From Nematostella vectensis (lineage: Eukaryota > Cnidaria > Anthozoa > Actiniaria > Edwardsiidae): 64,000 bases of DNA. The stretch spans positions 9,555,519 through 9,619,518 of the forward strand of contig NC_064036.1 of the NCBI RefSeq assembly GCF_932526225.1. Direction: 5' to 3'. Position 1 is the first letter of the stretch. Each line of letters begins with the position of its first letter. The position numbers were made by a program, and so were the translations under genes. The notes beneath the pieces are model-generated. The model was not told the DNA's origin. It saw only the letters and a program-made list of their open reading frames with translations, and did not search any database. Positions 24,801-36,800 of this stretch are shown piece by piece.

Positions 24801-27800
24801 TAGGTTTCCATGGTGAGTATGCGCGCACGCTTATAGCTGGAATGGCCTATTTTTCGCATCTTTTGGGGGGGGGCTTATTTATATATTATTATATATTTAT
24901 ACAAAGAATTTGCTGTTTACATTTGCCCGAGAAGCTTATGAACCCGGTTTTAATTTCTCTAGCTTTACTCTTTTTGTATTGAAACAGTCAATTCCTGTTT
25001 TGCAGGGATAATCTTAGGGCTGCCTAAGCGCCAGACTTTGCAAGATACGCCGGGTAACCTGTGTGACAGTCACGTGGATGCCAATACTGTGCTGGTGTTA
25101 TCATTGGAAATATTCAAACACAGCGACGAACAGTTCCAGCAGGTGAAATTTGGACAAGAGATACAAACGCTGGCCTTTAAATCTAAGCGTAGCTTAGTTC
25201 TTGAAATAATCTAGGGATTATTGGTGCTATGAATTATAAACAATCTAGTTGAAAATAAATGTGGGGCGCTGATAACACTCCTTGGCAACTGGATTGCTAA
25301 ATAGCGAATACTGGCAACGTGGTCAAGCCAAAGGCAGTCCAATGCAAATCAAGGTGCATAAGGCAGCCGCCCATACGACTTAGTACTAAATTGAATTTTT
25401 TTTGTCGAGGGAGAAAATCTCTCTGAACAAAGAAAAGACGTAATAACGCATTACAGAGCAATGATCTGCGAACTGCACCAACTACGCTCTTTTTCGTCTT
25501 AGAAATCCTCCTTATTAATTATCGGGGTCTGCCTTGCCGGGACCTCGCATCCGTTCACAACCCCCTCGTCTAATTAATTAAGTAGCACTCCTCTTTTTCA
25601 CAGTGAATAAATGTTTTCTCTCAGATGTTCCACGTCACCACTGGACATCACTTTGGTCAGCTGCAATCCGCGTACGTCATGCTCACTAACTATGCGGTCT
25701 ATCTGCTTAGGAAAGGTATGGTCTTCTTCCATGTGCCCGAGTGCCACCTTATTTGCAACTAGGTATATAATAACTTTCTTAGAAACACTACAAGACTTTG
25801 CTTCCCCATGGATTCTACGAGTGCCATCTTATTTGCAATTAAGTGTATAAAAGCTTTCTTAGAAACACTATGAGACTTTGCTTCCCCATGGATTCTACGA
25901 GTGCCACCTTATTTGCAATTAGGTGTATAATAACTTTCTTAGAAACACTATGAGACTTTGCTTCCCCATGGATTCTACGAGTGCCACCTTATTTGCAATT
26001 AGGTGTATAAAAGCTTTCTTAGAAACACTATGAGACTTTGCTTCCCCATGGATTCTACGAGTGCCACCTTATTTGCAATTACTGTAGGTGTATAATAACT
26101 TTCTTAGAAACACTTTGAGACTTTGCTTCCCCATGGATTGATTCTACGAGTGCCACCTTATTTGCAATTAGGTGTATAATAACTTTCTTAGAAACACTAT
26201 GAGACTTTGCTTCCCCATGGATTCTACGAGTGCCACCTTATTTGCAATTAGGTGTATAATAACTTTCTTAGAAACACTATGAGACTTTGCTTCCCCATGG
26301 ATTCTACGAGTGCCACCTTATTTGCAATTAGGTGTATAAAAGCTTTCTTAGAAACACTATGAGACTTTGCTTCCCCATGGATTCTACGAGTGCCACCTTA
26401 TTTGCAATTACTGTAGGTGTATAATAACTTTCTTAGAAACACTTTGAGACTTCGCTTCCCCATGGATTCTACGAGTGCCACCTTATTTGCAATTAGGTGT
26501 ATAATAACTTTCTTAGAAACACTATGAGACTTTGCTTCCCCATGGATTGATTCTACGAGTGTCACCTTATTTGCAATTAGGTGTATAATAACTTTCTTAG
26601 AAACACTATGAGACTTTGCTTCCCCATGGATTCTACGAGTGCCACCTTATTTGCAATTAGGTGTATGATAACTTTCTTAGAAACACTTTGAGACTTTGCT
26701 TCCCCATGGATTCTACGAGTGCCACCTTATTTGCAATTAGGTGTATAATAGCTTTCTTAGAAACACTATGAGACTTTGCTTCCCCATGGATTCTACGAGT
26801 GCCACCTTATTTGCAATTAGGTGTATAATAGCTTTCTTAGAAACACTATGAGACTTTGCTTCCCCATGGATTCTACGAGTGCCATCTTATTTGCAATTAG
26901 GTGTATAAAAGCTTTCTTAGAAACACTATGAGACTTTGCTTCCCCATGGATTCTACGAGTGCCACCTTATTTGCAATTAGGTGTATAAAAGCTTTCTTAG
27001 AAACACTATGAGACTTTGCTTCCCCATGGATTCTACGAGTGCCACCTTATTTGCAAATAGGTGTATAATGAATTTCTAAGATACTTTTCTACCCCATGGA
27101 TTTTCTTAATGCCATTTACAATAGGTGTATAATAACTTTCTTTATGAGACTTATATTTTTCTTTTCTAGTATCCTTCAGAGCAGAGGCAAGCTTCCATAC
27201 GGATATCTCCATATCATATGCGACTCTAAGGAAAGTGGAGGTGCGAAGGAGTTTTGAAGTAATATTTGCTGTCTCTTTTTTTGTACATTTATAAATGCAT
27301 AATCTAACAGCCAGATTCGTTGTTAGGCTAACACTGCGGTTCCAAAACCCTTGCCTCGATTGGGGCTCGCAGTCAATCAAACTTTGGGGGCGGGTCCATG
27401 CAAATCATACGTATGATTATACTTAAACATACATTTTTACATGTTGTTCCAGATTGGACTCAATTGTCAAACAGTAACTGTCTCGTCAAGGAACCAACAG
27501 TTCACAATTTGCTTTGGGGACGAAGCCTGTACAAGGTACTCTATGGTTACATACCGGTAAAGGGGCACGCTTGTTCTATGAAAGTTTAATAAAATATGAA
27601 AACGCCAGGTGGGCGTTGGCCTGCCTACACATAACGACTGAAAAAGCCAGTTTTTAATTCCAAAAGTGCCCACCGCATGTTTATCACCACCTTTCCCCCC
27701 CAGAGCTTTCATCACGAGTCTGACGTCACACGTGTCGCGTGCTAGTCCCGCCCCCTCGCTGTCCAATCTCGTGTCTAATATCGCCGTGCAGCAAGAGACG

Positions 27801-30800
27801 GACATAAGTAGATGGATGGCGCACCATGACAAGCTACAGGTAAGGACTGGCGACTCGAGTGTGATCTGCCGTATTGGTCGATTATATGCCTTATTCTTTC
27901 TGCAGACTGCCAACTCCAATGCGATTCTCTTAATGTATTTGTCCACTATGCCTTATTCCATCTCTAGACTGCAAACTCCAATGTGCTCTGCTACTCTCTC
28001 GCCCACTGGTGCGGCCTCTCTGGGCCTGACGCGAACATCGAGGTGATCAGTTTTCAAAGTAAGTGTCAAGTGTAGGTTGCCGGTACAAGTGTTTCTCGAG
28101 CTAGTCTGTGTATGCATTTACGTGTAATTTGCTTTATTTTTCTTGACTACACGAAGGCTCCAGCGCTAATTTTTATCAACTGCCGAAGAATCCCTAGCTT
28201 ATTTTAATTGGCTGCCCGAAGATTCCCTAGCTTAATTGACTGCCCAAGGTTTTCAGAGACTTTTTGATTAACTGCCCGAGGTTTTCCAAGACTAGTTAAT
28301 TGACTACCCGATGGTTTCCAAGACTTTTAATTGACTTTTAATAGATTACGTAGCACAGTTCTTATCTTTTGTCCGCAGATGGACTTTTTTTGATAACTGC
28401 AATAAGTTTATTGTTTTTTACACAGTAAAAAAAAATCAGTTTCCGTTGAGGCCAAGGTCCCACATAGCATCTACAGATCAATCGTCCCTTTATTTACTAT
28501 ACAAGCGTGTTTTAAAGATTAAAGTTACATTTAAAGATGTTGATATAATAATAATGATTGCAAGAAAATGAATGACTTTAATACCTTACAAACTCGAAAC
28601 TGCAACAAGAGCTCTCAGAACTCTTAGTTATTCGGATTTTTTTAACACTATTGACTCATCTGTTATTTCTTGTACGGATAATGACGCATTATTCTGAGTT
28701 TTCACTTGAATAAATTTGGTGTGCTTTAAATGGCATTATTTATATCTTGGGCGAAAGTTGTCTTGCCGATAATAGTTTGAGAGGCTCTGATTGGTTTACG
28801 CGGCTACAGTGTTCTACTCTGACTCCACGCTTTATCTGGCGGCCACAAAGCGACCGAGCGATGGATTTGATCTCTGATCGAAATAACGGCATACGAAGAG
28901 TAAACACGATAATGTTAATGAATGAATTACTGAGGATGACGAGGTAGAAGTAATGAGATGCTATGGTGGGACCAGGTTTTTCGGCATTATTCATGAACTG
29001 GTAGATGAACCGAGGTAGCCAGGTTACAAGGGACGCAACTGTTAAAATGAACAGCGTCTTGGCAAGTTTGCTGTTAGCTTTCCACGCCTGGTGCTTGTTG
29101 ATGGGTTTGAAGAAGGTCACTTTGAACCAGATGGAGAAGTAACTGACCACGATTAAGCCAAGAAATATCAGGGTAATAATCGTGATAGCAAGGAAAGTCC
29201 TATCATGCAAAGTCCTCGCAATGTCTTTATCTTGTTGTTCCACGGAAAGACATGCCACGACTGCTGCCATGGCCCAGGTGAAAACCGAGAAAGTGCAATA
29301 CTGCCTGCTAGTGGCGACACGGTGCTTCATTGGGAAAAACACCGCATACGTCCTCTCTAAGGAGATGGAGACCAGGAAAGCCAAAGAAGCACTGAAGCCA
29401 AAGCTGGTTAGGATGGGCATAACTGGTTTCCATCTATCTTCTATGAACACCTGACTGCTAGTGATGGCGATGTGGGGAATTCCCATGATCCCGAGAAAGA
29501 GGTCAGCGAAAGTCAGGTTAATCAAAAGGTAGTTGCTCTTCTTCATCCGAAACGACTTCCTGAGGAATACTCGAAGGGCGAGTGTGTTCCCAGCTATGAT
29601 GAGGGTAACAGCCGTAGACATTACGCCAAGTCGCACGAGGTCCTCTTGTGTGAGAGACTTCTGCATGGTTGCAGTTCTATTTTCAGGGGCACTAGTCATT
29701 ACTTTGATGTTGAGCATCTTCTTACACCTTGGTGCTCTCTGTCACACCTTGCTTCGGCCCACTCCTTATAAATGCGTGTAATTACACGAAGGTATACAAT
29801 ATGGACTTTACTCATCTTACGAGCTGATCATTTATTATTGATTACTAGAGCATACAATATGGACTTTGTTTATCTTGCAAGCTGATCATTTATTATTGAT
29901 TACAAGTTAGCAAACTTGTACTAATTGGAAATGGATTTTCTTTCGCGTATTTCTCGGCGTGTGGCATTGTTTCTCGTAGTTTTGCTCTTGGTCTTCATAG
30001 GGCACATGGAAGAACGATTTCTGCCTGTGAATAATAAATCATTTATTGCAATTTTCACTGCTGTTACGGTTTTGTGTTAATGGAAATATAACGCAGCTAG
30101 AGCAGGTGTAAGGGGCAATCCCCCGTCAAGGCATAGGAGAGCGTTAAAGTTGATGGATGTAGCGGGTAAACTCTTGTGTTGAGTAGGTACGCAGCTGCTT
30201 TGTCTCCTATTATCTTTATTCTACAAAGGAGTTCTTTTGTCTCTATTCTTCTCGTTCTTTGTGTCGAGGTGCGGATATTGTTCATTTGCCCAATCAAATT
30301 GCAGCTTGTAAGAGCTGCGTACTGACCCCTTGTGTTAGCCTACGAAGGCACGTTTTTTTTTTTATTAATGGGTTCGATTGTATTTCACTTGATTTTAATC
30401 ATTCAAATGGGAGGTCACGGTATTTATTTTTGTTATTAAATTTTAAGGTTTTTTTGGATATTAAAATTACTCCCATATAATATAGTGTATAATCCTAAGA
30501 AGGGTCTACTGTTATTTAACTTATTATGGCTACATTCTCAGCGTTTTGCTGGATTGATCATATAATATCTATGACCTTATTAGTCAGGTGGCTATCACAT
30601 CATCTCACCTCATCATCTCACCACTTTAAAAACAATAAATATCGTGACATCCGATTTAATTAAAAAAAAAATACATTCTCTCTGCGCAGGCGTCATGGAG
30701 GGAACACTGGAATACAAACATCACCAGTACTTGGGGATGAGCTTGAAATGGACGACGGGATACTTCATACTAACGTGAGTTGAATGTTACATGCGGGACA

Positions 30801-33800
30801 TGTCTTCTGTCCTGATACACATGTCATTGCCAAGGTCTATGTGATGGACATGGTGATAACGTCTCTGTTTTAATTGAATTTTTTTATCGTTTGCTAACAC
30901 TGTTTTAATTGATTTTTTTATTGTTTGCTAACACTATCATAAAAGGATCTTTTATTGAGACTAGTGAGCGCAAAAGGGATGAACTTGACGTTGCACTGTT
31001 TCCATAAACAGTACTGTATGTACAGATGAAAACAATCAGCTTGAATTTTCTTTATTAGTAAAAGTCTTCCATTTTATGCTTCAGAGATGGCACGCTTTGG
31101 CAATACAACAAGCAAGTAAGTTTTGCTGTATTTATTTTTTCCGTTGTCGAAGTCCAAGTGAGTCAAGGGCCTGCTTTTATTTCTGTCACTTTATATACTA
31201 AAGTCCATACTAGCTTCCAGCTAGTCCATACTAGCTTCCAGCTAGATCATACTAGCTTCCAGCTAGTTCATTCTAGCTTTCAGCTAGTTCATACTAGCTT
31301 CCAGCTAGTTCATTCTAGCTTCCAGCTAGTTCATACTAGCTTCCAGCTAGTTTATTCTAGCTTCCAGCTAGTTCATACTAGCTTCAAGCTAGTTTATACT
31401 AGCTTCCAGCTAGTCCATACTAGCTTTCAGCTAGTTCATACTAGCTTCCAGCTAGTTCATACTAGCTTCCAGCTTGTGACAACTAAAACAAAATAAAGGT
31501 GTGTTTGTGTGTGTTGCTTAGTCTTTCGCATTTTTTTATTCTAGATGCTATTTGTTAGAAAACTTTGTAAAGGTCATATGTTACCCTTTATAAAAAAAGA
31601 CTACTGTATTGAATCTCAATTCCTTCAGTATTTTTAACAATTGGATCTGGAAAGGAAAGGTTAAGATGATGCTATGTTTTGGCTGTAATTTATAAAATGA
31701 TTTGTTTCATTCTTGAATAATGCAAAAAGAAAAAAAAAATATGCCTCTTATAGATGTTCCTAGCAATTTAGAACATTTCATACCCAAGATTTGTTAGATA
31801 ACAAGTTGTTTCACATGTATGTAATAAATGTTTGTCCTATTTTCAAGAATGATAAAAATGCCAAAGTGTCGATCGACTTGAGGTGAGTAAAATTCGTGAG
31901 TATTTGAAGACGGGTGAAAATGCTTAATGTTATAATATTGTTGTTAACATATAAATATTTTTCAGAGGAACGCGTTGTGGAGGTTGCAGACAAATTAAAG
32001 ACGCCGGGAAGAAATTTGCGTTTGAGGTAAACTGTCCGTACTCTAAAAGCAGACTTTTTTTTTTCTTATATGAACATGAACAAACCAGTGGCCGCTACGG
32101 TAGCCACCTTGCAGTTTTGTAAAATAAAGGCCGATTTAGACGCTACGATTTTTGCCTACAACCATCTCATGCGAAAAGACTTAGCTCTGATTTACACATT
32201 CATGACTTTTCGTTCACGTCTCAAGGAAATTGCGTACGACTTTGGCGCTTTTTACTCGTCGAGGACTGGGACCAACAAAAAAAAACATGGCGGGCCGTCG
32301 CACTGTTGCAGCTGCAGCAATTACTGCTGCAATTTTACGCCGTGAACAAATGGAAAAAGACGAAGAAGGGTCCGAAGGAATGGCTGTCAGAATGGGTCAT
32401 ATTATTTCATCGTAGAGGAGCCATGTTTGGCCAAAGATCCACGCGGTTGCCGACGATATCTTCGTATGGATTTCCGCCATATTTGCAAACAAAAACAGTC
32501 ATCGTCCCCCGTCTCTCCCCCTGAAAGGAAGGTTGGCCTCAATGCTTCCTTCATTTTACCAAATATGGGCACAAAGTCGTAGAGTTTTGAAACATGTTTT
32601 AAAAATCCTACAATTTTTCGTGTCGTAAGCTCGTGTCGTAGCGGAGTTGTAGAGCTGATTTAGACTTTGCCACTTTGTATGCTGACGCGAGCGTGTCGCA
32701 TGCGATGGTTGTAGGCAAAAATCTTAGCTTCTAAATCGGCCTTTAGAACGTTTACATGGTGGCTGAGGTAGTGTGTGTCGCACATTTAAGGGAAAACATT
32801 CTGATAGAAAAGGTTGTCTGATGGTCCGATACTATTCTGTGTAGTAAGCTTTTCTGCCGGGTTTCAGCGGAGGACCGCGCAATCTATCACCTTCCTTCGT
32901 CCGATTCTTCGCTCGGTCATACACTTCTGGTTCTCTATTCCCGCTGAAACCCACAAAAAGCTTGCTACGCAGGATAGTCCGGTACGTCTATCATCGTCCG
33001 GCCGTATGCGACAGGTTTTCTGATGATCCAATGGGTGTGCTTGTCTCGTCTTTTGGCTTTATATTTGATTGTTTTCATAGATCGTTTCCTCTGACGGGAC
33101 AGGTTCTCTCATGGTCCTGGCGGCGCCCAGCGAGCATGAAGCGTGCGAGTGGATTTTCAAGATTTGTCAGTCTATCGCGCAATCGGTGAGCCTCTTTATT
33201 AAAAAAAAATATTGTTATTGAAGCGTAACGCAAAATGCTTCATAATTTTGTAAAAAAAAATCATATAAAAATGAATTTTTTTCCAATACTTGAAATAGAA
33301 TTGTGATATTGAAGTAGAACGCAAAATCTTTATTTTTATTTAAAACTAGTTTGATGCTTGAGATAAGACCCAATAAAGAAACAGAGTGCACTTTCCTACG
33401 TTCTGATGCGAACTTAAAATAATTTTCGAAAGTTCATTTGGTCTATTTGGAAGAAAATTTAAAACAACCATCCTCAAATTACTTTTATTGACGATGATCG
33501 ATTGAAATATCCCAGATATTCGCTTGAATTAGCCGATGGAAATGGATTCTTTGTTGCTTCGGTAATGTGGGGGGCGTTAAATGGCGACGTGACTGGCATG
33601 TTAATAACGGAAACAACCTCCCTAAAAATAATTTAGTTGAAATTTTTTTTTGCGTAACTTGAACTCAGGTGAAACACTTTGATGACTGTACTTGTCTCGG
33701 CTCAAGTTTGTTTGGATGTAGTATGATGACTCTCGCTACAGCTGGTACTCTGTTAAGACGTGGCATTACGAGTAATTCTCGCTGAATATCCCATTTTATT

Positions 33801-36800
33801 ATATACATACTGAGAAATACTCACTGAAAACATATTCAGTATAAAATTTCGTTCTTTCACTAGGCTCAGATACATTATGCCGGCATAATTTTGAGCATAA
33901 TACTATAGTTGGAGCATCGAGCATAATGCCGGCATAATACCCATTTTTTCAGGCATATTAGTACAAAATCTCTAAGGACATCAAGTGGCTGTTTGATTTT
34001 GTTGTGTTATTGCTCTTTACTTTCCAATCAAACCAACAAAATGATTTGGGTGTTTTGATTTGGGGGTTTGGTACCCAGGTTTTAAATGTATGCCAGGCTG
34101 CTAAGCCCTTTCAGTTGTCATCTCCTTTGATCACTCATCGTGAGTCATGGCTGGAAGTTCAGAGACAACTGTTGACCTTGCTGGGCCTTTCGTTGATTTG
34201 ACTCATCCCCCCTGGAACATCAGAAGCTGCAAAGAATGCTTTATCGCAATTAAGAAGTCCAAAACCTTCCGACCTTGCAAGAACTCGACATTTCTTCTAT
34301 AGACGGGCATGGAATATTGGTAAAAAATTTGAAAAGAACAATAATTTATGTCGAGCATAATACACCTTTTCGAGCCTAATTTTGAGCATAATACCATGTT
34401 TTTATGAGCATTGCTCAAAAGCATAATGCTCAAATTTCCGAGCATAATGTATCTGACCCTATCTTTCACTAGTCTTGGCAAATCAGTGGCGCGAAAGATG
34501 TTTTTTTCACCCTGAAGAAAAGTCGTTCGCGGTTCTGATTGGACGAACGATATTTTTCCACTGCATTTGAATGGTTTTAACCCCAACGCGGGGAGACGGG
34601 TAGCTTTGCATGTCACTTGTTATTGATCTCCATTGAGCTAGAGAATGAAATTTCACTGTGAAAATTGAATACAAAGCGTTCAAAATGGAAGACAATAGAC
34701 TTGCTACTCTCAATGACACTGTAGAGGATTATGTAGAAAGTCTTGAAAACAACAATACAAAGGGAAAAACCGAGCGAGATGTAAGATAAAAAAACCCTAT
34801 CTAAAATCACAGTCTCGTGCGTGACATTAGCGAGACAGATTCATTTCAATGTAAGTTTCTGTTTGTCTTCAATTGAACCGTCGAACAGCACAAACCTCGG
34901 AGCCTCTGCACCCAAGTCTAATAAAATGTTATGTAATAAGCTTATTATAAATTTCTCCGTATGTATATAATAAAAAAAAATACAGCATGGAAAGTGCTTT
35001 GAAAGTGCATTGAAAGTGCCGTACGCGCGCACTTTCCATGTAGTATTCTCTATGTGCTTCTTCCAACAGTTCGACAGTGATGACGACAGAGGGTGTACCA
35101 TCATGCATTGTGTCCCTTGCTGCTTAATTGCCACAAAAGACGAGGTGAGGGGGTTTTATACACATAGCATACCCCGTAGGGGTATGAAAGGCGGGGAGCG
35201 AAACTAGGTTTCTAATATGGCTGAGCCGTATACACCTAATAAAAAATGCCTACGAGCAAACGGCAAATTGCATTCTTAAACCAAAAAGGTGTTTCAATTA
35301 TTTGTTAGAAAAAAGTTAATTGCTTAATCCCATAGACGACAGAACAAAAAAGTTTTAATGTAAAATTCAATTAAGTTATACTTCATCCCCTAGGGGTATA
35401 ATGGTACCCATGACCAATCGTCGTGGAATTTGCCCCAAGATCGTTTTTGATGATGTCCATCTCACAACGGCCAAGATAGATGGATTGAACAACAGAATAG
35501 GCGGCGCGCCCCCCTTTAATTTACTTGTCCACACGCATGTGCGTACTTTTCTCCGCTGACCACTGCTTCATTACATAGTCTTTAGCTATTCCTCGATGTG
35601 GCCACGCTTTTTCGACATTCGCCCCTTTCGCCTCTTGTGGTCTCGCCCTCGCTTGTTTGTCGCAAGGCTCTCATGCTTGAAGGATGTTCTAAGTCGCTGA
35701 GTTTCCCTGCGAGGGTTTTTTCGAACAGGGTCGGAATATCTCACCTCCAAAATCGCCGGTAATTTCAAGCCTTTTTTAACCGCTTCCCCATATGTCGTTT
35801 CTCTTTCTTGGGACATCTTCATTTTATTCTTCGTTTCGTGATATTGCATGGATTGACCTCCATCGTGAAAACGTGATAATAGATCGCGTAATTTTGCGTC
35901 ATCAAGGCCGAGCTCTTGTTCAAATAACCTCTTAGCGGTTTTCTGCGCATCTTCTTTTAGACAGAGATCTATAAGTACATGCTTGTAGGTTGGTGATTGG
36001 GTACGTTCCTTTTTTTGATTTGTTGACGGCGGGATGCTTTTCCGTCTTACGGTATGTTTTAGTTTCCCTAAGTCCTTTGCAAGCACTGTCAATGGCTCAC
36101 TTTTTCGCCTCATGTTCGGTGCTCTAGTGGCTTTTCGAGCTTTTGACCTGTGCTCATACGGCCTCGTGGAGAACCCACTACTCTGTAAAGTTGTGATATT
36201 TGATGAGCGAACCTCAAGGGGTCCTAAGTTATCCTCACTGGAAACCAAGTTGAACGTCTCGCAAAAATCCTGGATGGTATCATCGTTCTTATCTTCATTA
36301 ATTGACGGGAGAGTAGAACTTCTTTTCAGTGAACTCAAAACTTTTCTCATCTTCCCAGCTAGCATCCAGCTAGCACTGCCATATATTAATCTTGTGTTGT
36401 GTTGCGGGCCTCACATATATGCAATAAGGGCCTCTGAGTTTAATATACTTTTTAATAAAGTTTTTCTTTGTGTTTTTCTTATAGCTTTTGTACATAAAGC
36501 TTAGTGAATTCACTCCGGCCTGATTTTTATTATGTTTGTATTCCATTTCTAATTAAACCATTCCAAATTACAAAATGGACCTGCGTGTTACAATTATTAT
36601 AAATATAAACTAAAAAGTTGGACTACTGAGTTTAAGCTGCTCTACTCTTTGCCCTAGTTTTTTTTCGTACTTTATTTGTAGTTTTTGCACTAGTAATTAG
36701 AATCTATTGTGTTTTTGTTTCAACAGAGTCATTTATGCTAAACACATTCGTGCTTAAAACCACGTTTAACTCTTATCTGATTATTATCAGAAAATGCATT

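Larger units (their letters stand above)
22180..25142 (+). other. PLEKHM2: PLEKHM2 exons 7-10: polar Ser/Thr-rich linker
   Basis: Begins DTPYLGYGGVQLHTP. Low-complexity stretches (SSSVSTSSTLTAPTSPVST), acidic-serine runs and a basic patch (RRPYRRKRERAR) follow. Exon 10 ends in the conserved block NTVLVLSLEIFKHSDEQFQQ. No Trp was found in exons 7-9, whereas mammalian PLEKHM2 carries W-acidic kinesin light chain motifs here. Confidence 0.8.
25625..28058 (+). other. PLEKHM2: PLEKHM2 exons 11-15: conserved region ahead of the PH domain
   Basis: Reads MFHVTTGHHFGQLQSAYVML then TNYAVYLLRK, ISISYATLRKVE, CQTVTVSSRNQQFTICFGDE, AFITSLTSHVS and VLCYSLAHWCGL. It follows human PLEKHM2 residue by residue in spacing (STGHMEGNLQ, VLLTDCYVYLLRKG, FYGLVHWED). 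Confidence 0.9.
30690..33185 (+). other. PLEKHM2: PLEKHM2 exons 16-20: PH domain
   Basis: MEGTLEYKHHQYLGMSLKW then TTGYFILT (beta strands 1-3, W of strand 2), DGTLWQYNKQ, NDKNAKVSIDLRGTRCGGCR, KKFAFE, then DGTGSLMVLAAPSEHEACEW IFKICQSI with the invariant Trp of the C-terminal PH helix. Human counterpart: KEGMLHYKAGTSYLGKEHWK ... CGGCRRANTTDRPHAF ... EMAEWMQHLCQAV. Confidence 0.9.

Noticed and set aside
27906-27967. Alternative PLEKHM2 exon 15 start
   Set aside because: Shifts the frame and loses the conserved YSLAHW block; kept only as a possible unproductive splice site.
31158-31496. 112-codon frame of VHTSFQL repeats
   Set aside because: Product of a 21-bp tandem period inside a PLEKHM2 intron.
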